Below, one piece after another: positions 62,990 through 64,000 of a stretch of DNA of 64,000 nucleotides. The stretch covers positions 62,001 through 126,000 of the forward strand of contig NZ_FCOJ02000011.1 in NCBI RefSeq assembly GCF_001545035.1, written 5' to 3'. The notes below the pieces were generated by a model. The model searched no databases. It was not told the DNA's origin and was given only the letters and a program-made list of their open reading frames with translations. The position numbers were made by a program, and so were the translations under genes. Numbering within the stretch: position 1 is the first letter of the stretch; the number at the start of each line of letters is the position of its first letter. Source of the DNA: Caballeronia glebae. Lineage in GTDB: Bacteria; Pseudomonadota; Gammaproteobacteria; Burkholderiales; Burkholderiaceae.

Positions 62990-63337
62990 TTAGCGGCCTG
63001 TTATCGTGCGTGCGGCCGTGCTTCCAAGCGAGTCGAACACGGCGCGCGCGGGTTTCAGATAGCGCGCGATATGAAGCCGGATATTGACCACGCCCAGCAC
63101 GAAGATCGCGAGCGTGACCAGCAGATAGTCGCGCCGCTCCGGCACGAACTGATAGCGCGTATGCAGCAGCACGAACACGATCCACGCGAACGCCGGCGCG
63201 TGCAGCGTCCAGTGGCGTTGCGCGAAATGCCACGCGATGCGGCGCACGTCGCGTCGTGATGCGCGATCGAGACCCGCAAGTTCGGCGCGTCGGCTGAAAG
63301 AGAAAGGCATGAATATCGGCTCGCTGTGCGCGGCCAT
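62990..63337 (-). CDS. Small membrane protein
   Basis: 115 residues with two hydrophobic segments (APAFAWIVFVLLHTRY and YLLVTLAIFVLGVVNIRLHI) flanked by basic regions. Family not recognised. ATG 63337 is chosen; ATG 63310 (MPFSFSRR) also fits. Divergent from the HD-domain gene and 87 bases before the J-domain gene on the same strand. Confidence 0.65.
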   Translation of the reverse strand: MAAHSEPIFMPFSFSRRAELAGLDRASRRDVRRIAWHFAQRHWTLHAPAFAWIVFVLLHTRYQFVPERRDYLLVTLAIFVLGVVNIRLHIARYLKPARAVFDSLGSTAARTITGR

Positions 63338-63410
63338 CGTCGCATCATAAAGCCTTGCGACAATCGCTCGTTTTCCGCTTTCAGCATACCCGCTCGACCC
63401 TTTCCTTACG

Positions 63411-63959
63411 ATGGCGCTTTCACTCGCCGACATCCGGCATCTCTTCGATAAACACGGCTCTATTGCCTATAGCGGCGAGCCGGTCACTCAATTGCAGCAC
63501 GCGTTGCAAAGCGCGACGCTCGCCGAGCAGGCGGGCGCGAGCCGCGAGCTGATCGTCGCGGCCTTGCTGCACGACCTGGGGCACCTGTTGAATCTGCAAG
63601 GCGAGACGCCGAGCGGACGCGGCATCGACGATCTGCATCAGTACTTCGCGCTGCCGTTCCTGCGTCCGCTCTTCAGCGACGCCGTGCTCGAACCGATTCG
63701 CCTGCACGTCGATGCGAAACGCTGCCTGTGCGCGATCGATGCGTCGTATCACGCGCGGCTGTCGGCGGATTCGGTGCGCAGTCTGCAACTGCAAGGCGGC
63801 GTATTCGACGATGAAACCGCGCAGGCGTTTCTTGCGAAGCCGTTCGCGCGCGACGCCATCGCGCTGCGCCGCTGGGACGATGAAGCGAAGGACACGCATC
63901 GGGTCACGCGCGCGTTGACGCATTTCATGGAGATCGCGGCGAGCGTCGCGTTGGGTTGA
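63411..63959 (+). CDS. PhnZ-like HD-domain oxygenase of phosphonate catabolism
   Basis: 182 residues. HD-domain protein whose metal residues line up with PhnZ, the di-iron oxygenase that cleaves hydroxy-phosphonates: Tyr20, His30, His54-Asp55 (LLHDLGH), His58, His76, His99 and a C-terminal Asp (156/157). The family is labelled 'phosphonate degradation HD-domain oxygenase'. No other phosphonate gene lies beside it in the window; phnC/phnD are at the other end. Function by family only. Confidence 0.75.
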   Translation: MALSLADIRHLFDKHGSIAYSGEPVTQLQHALQSATLAEQAGASRELIVAALLHDLGHLLNLQGETPSGRGIDDLHQYFALPFLRPLFSDAVLEPIRLHVDAKRCLCAIDASYHARLSADSVRSLQLQGGVFDDETAQAFLAKPFARDAIALRRWDDEAKDTHRVTRALTHFMEIAASVALG

Positions 63960-64000
63960 GGGCTTCGTCGAAGAACGCACGTTCGCGTATCGCGCTAGAC

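Overview
The window is high-GC betaproteobacterial DNA with tightly packed genes, many ATGA-type overlaps and GGAGG-like ribosome binding sites. Gene content points to a Burkholderia-group organism (Paraburkholderia/Caballeronia type): a CbbR and red-type (form IC) RuBisCO of the Burkholderiales kind, fused SoxYZ-like quinoprotein genes, and tetrahydromethanopterin (H4MPT) genes as known from Paraburkholderia xenovorans relatives. The genus is inferred, not proven. I saw no rRNA, tRNA, CRISPR array or transposase.

The central ~51 kb (about 7.2-58.4 kb) is an almost complete autotrophic methylotrophy block. It has these parts. (i) A minus-strand xox operon (15446 down to 7239): lanthanide-type methanol dehydrogenase xoxF, cytochrome xoxG, xoxJ, an unknown exported protein, a CbbR-type regulator, two metallo-beta-lactamase-fold 'quinoprotein relay' proteins flanking a SoxYZ-like carrier, and an EthD-like protein. 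(ii) A plus-strand H4MPT operon (16701-23840): RFAP synthase, mtdB, ATP-grasp protein, mch, RimK-like ligase, CitG-like protein, fae and a small exported Cys protein. (iii) A sigma-54 activator co-transcribed with a flavoprotein and a DHPS-like H4MPT biosynthesis gene (24740-28772). (iv) A VapBC-like toxin-antitoxin pair. (v) A Calvin-cycle operon on the minus strand, cbbL-S-X-F-P-T-A (38211 down to 30132). (vi) pqqA, an isolated 24-codon gene at 38608, leading a DUF447/mfnB-like unit, followed by methylofuran-type genes on both strands (40069-43649). (vii) A plus-strand unit fhcBADC - cytochrome b561 - pqqBCDE - response regulator (43862-53094), with the histidine kinase converging on the regulator and overlapping it by 73 bp. 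(viii) A TonB receptor, a YVTN beta-propeller protein and a DUF2380/3280-type protein (54217-57868).

Together these genes would oxidise methanol to formaldehyde in the periplasm (XoxF/PQQ/XoxG). They would then carry formaldehyde through Fae, MtdB, Mch and Fhc to formate on H4MPT and methylofuran-type cofactors, and re-fix CO2 through the Calvin cycle. Formate dehydrogenase is not in the window. Candidate -24/-12 (sigma-54) promoters lie upstream of xoxF, the H4MPT operon, fae, pqqA and, less certainly, fhcB. This suggests that the in-window sigma-54 activator coordinates the block.

The flanks are ordinary chromosomal genes. On the left are phosphonate uptake genes phnD (partial) and phnC with a candidate Pho box, a disulfide reductase, a LysR regulator with a divergent oxidoreductase/MFS pair, and a Pr6Pr membrane protein. 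On the right are a SulP transporter, small hypothetical proteins, a VOC protein, a J-domain protein, a membrane protein and a PhnZ-like HD oxygenase. Phosphonate genes therefore lie at both ends of the window.
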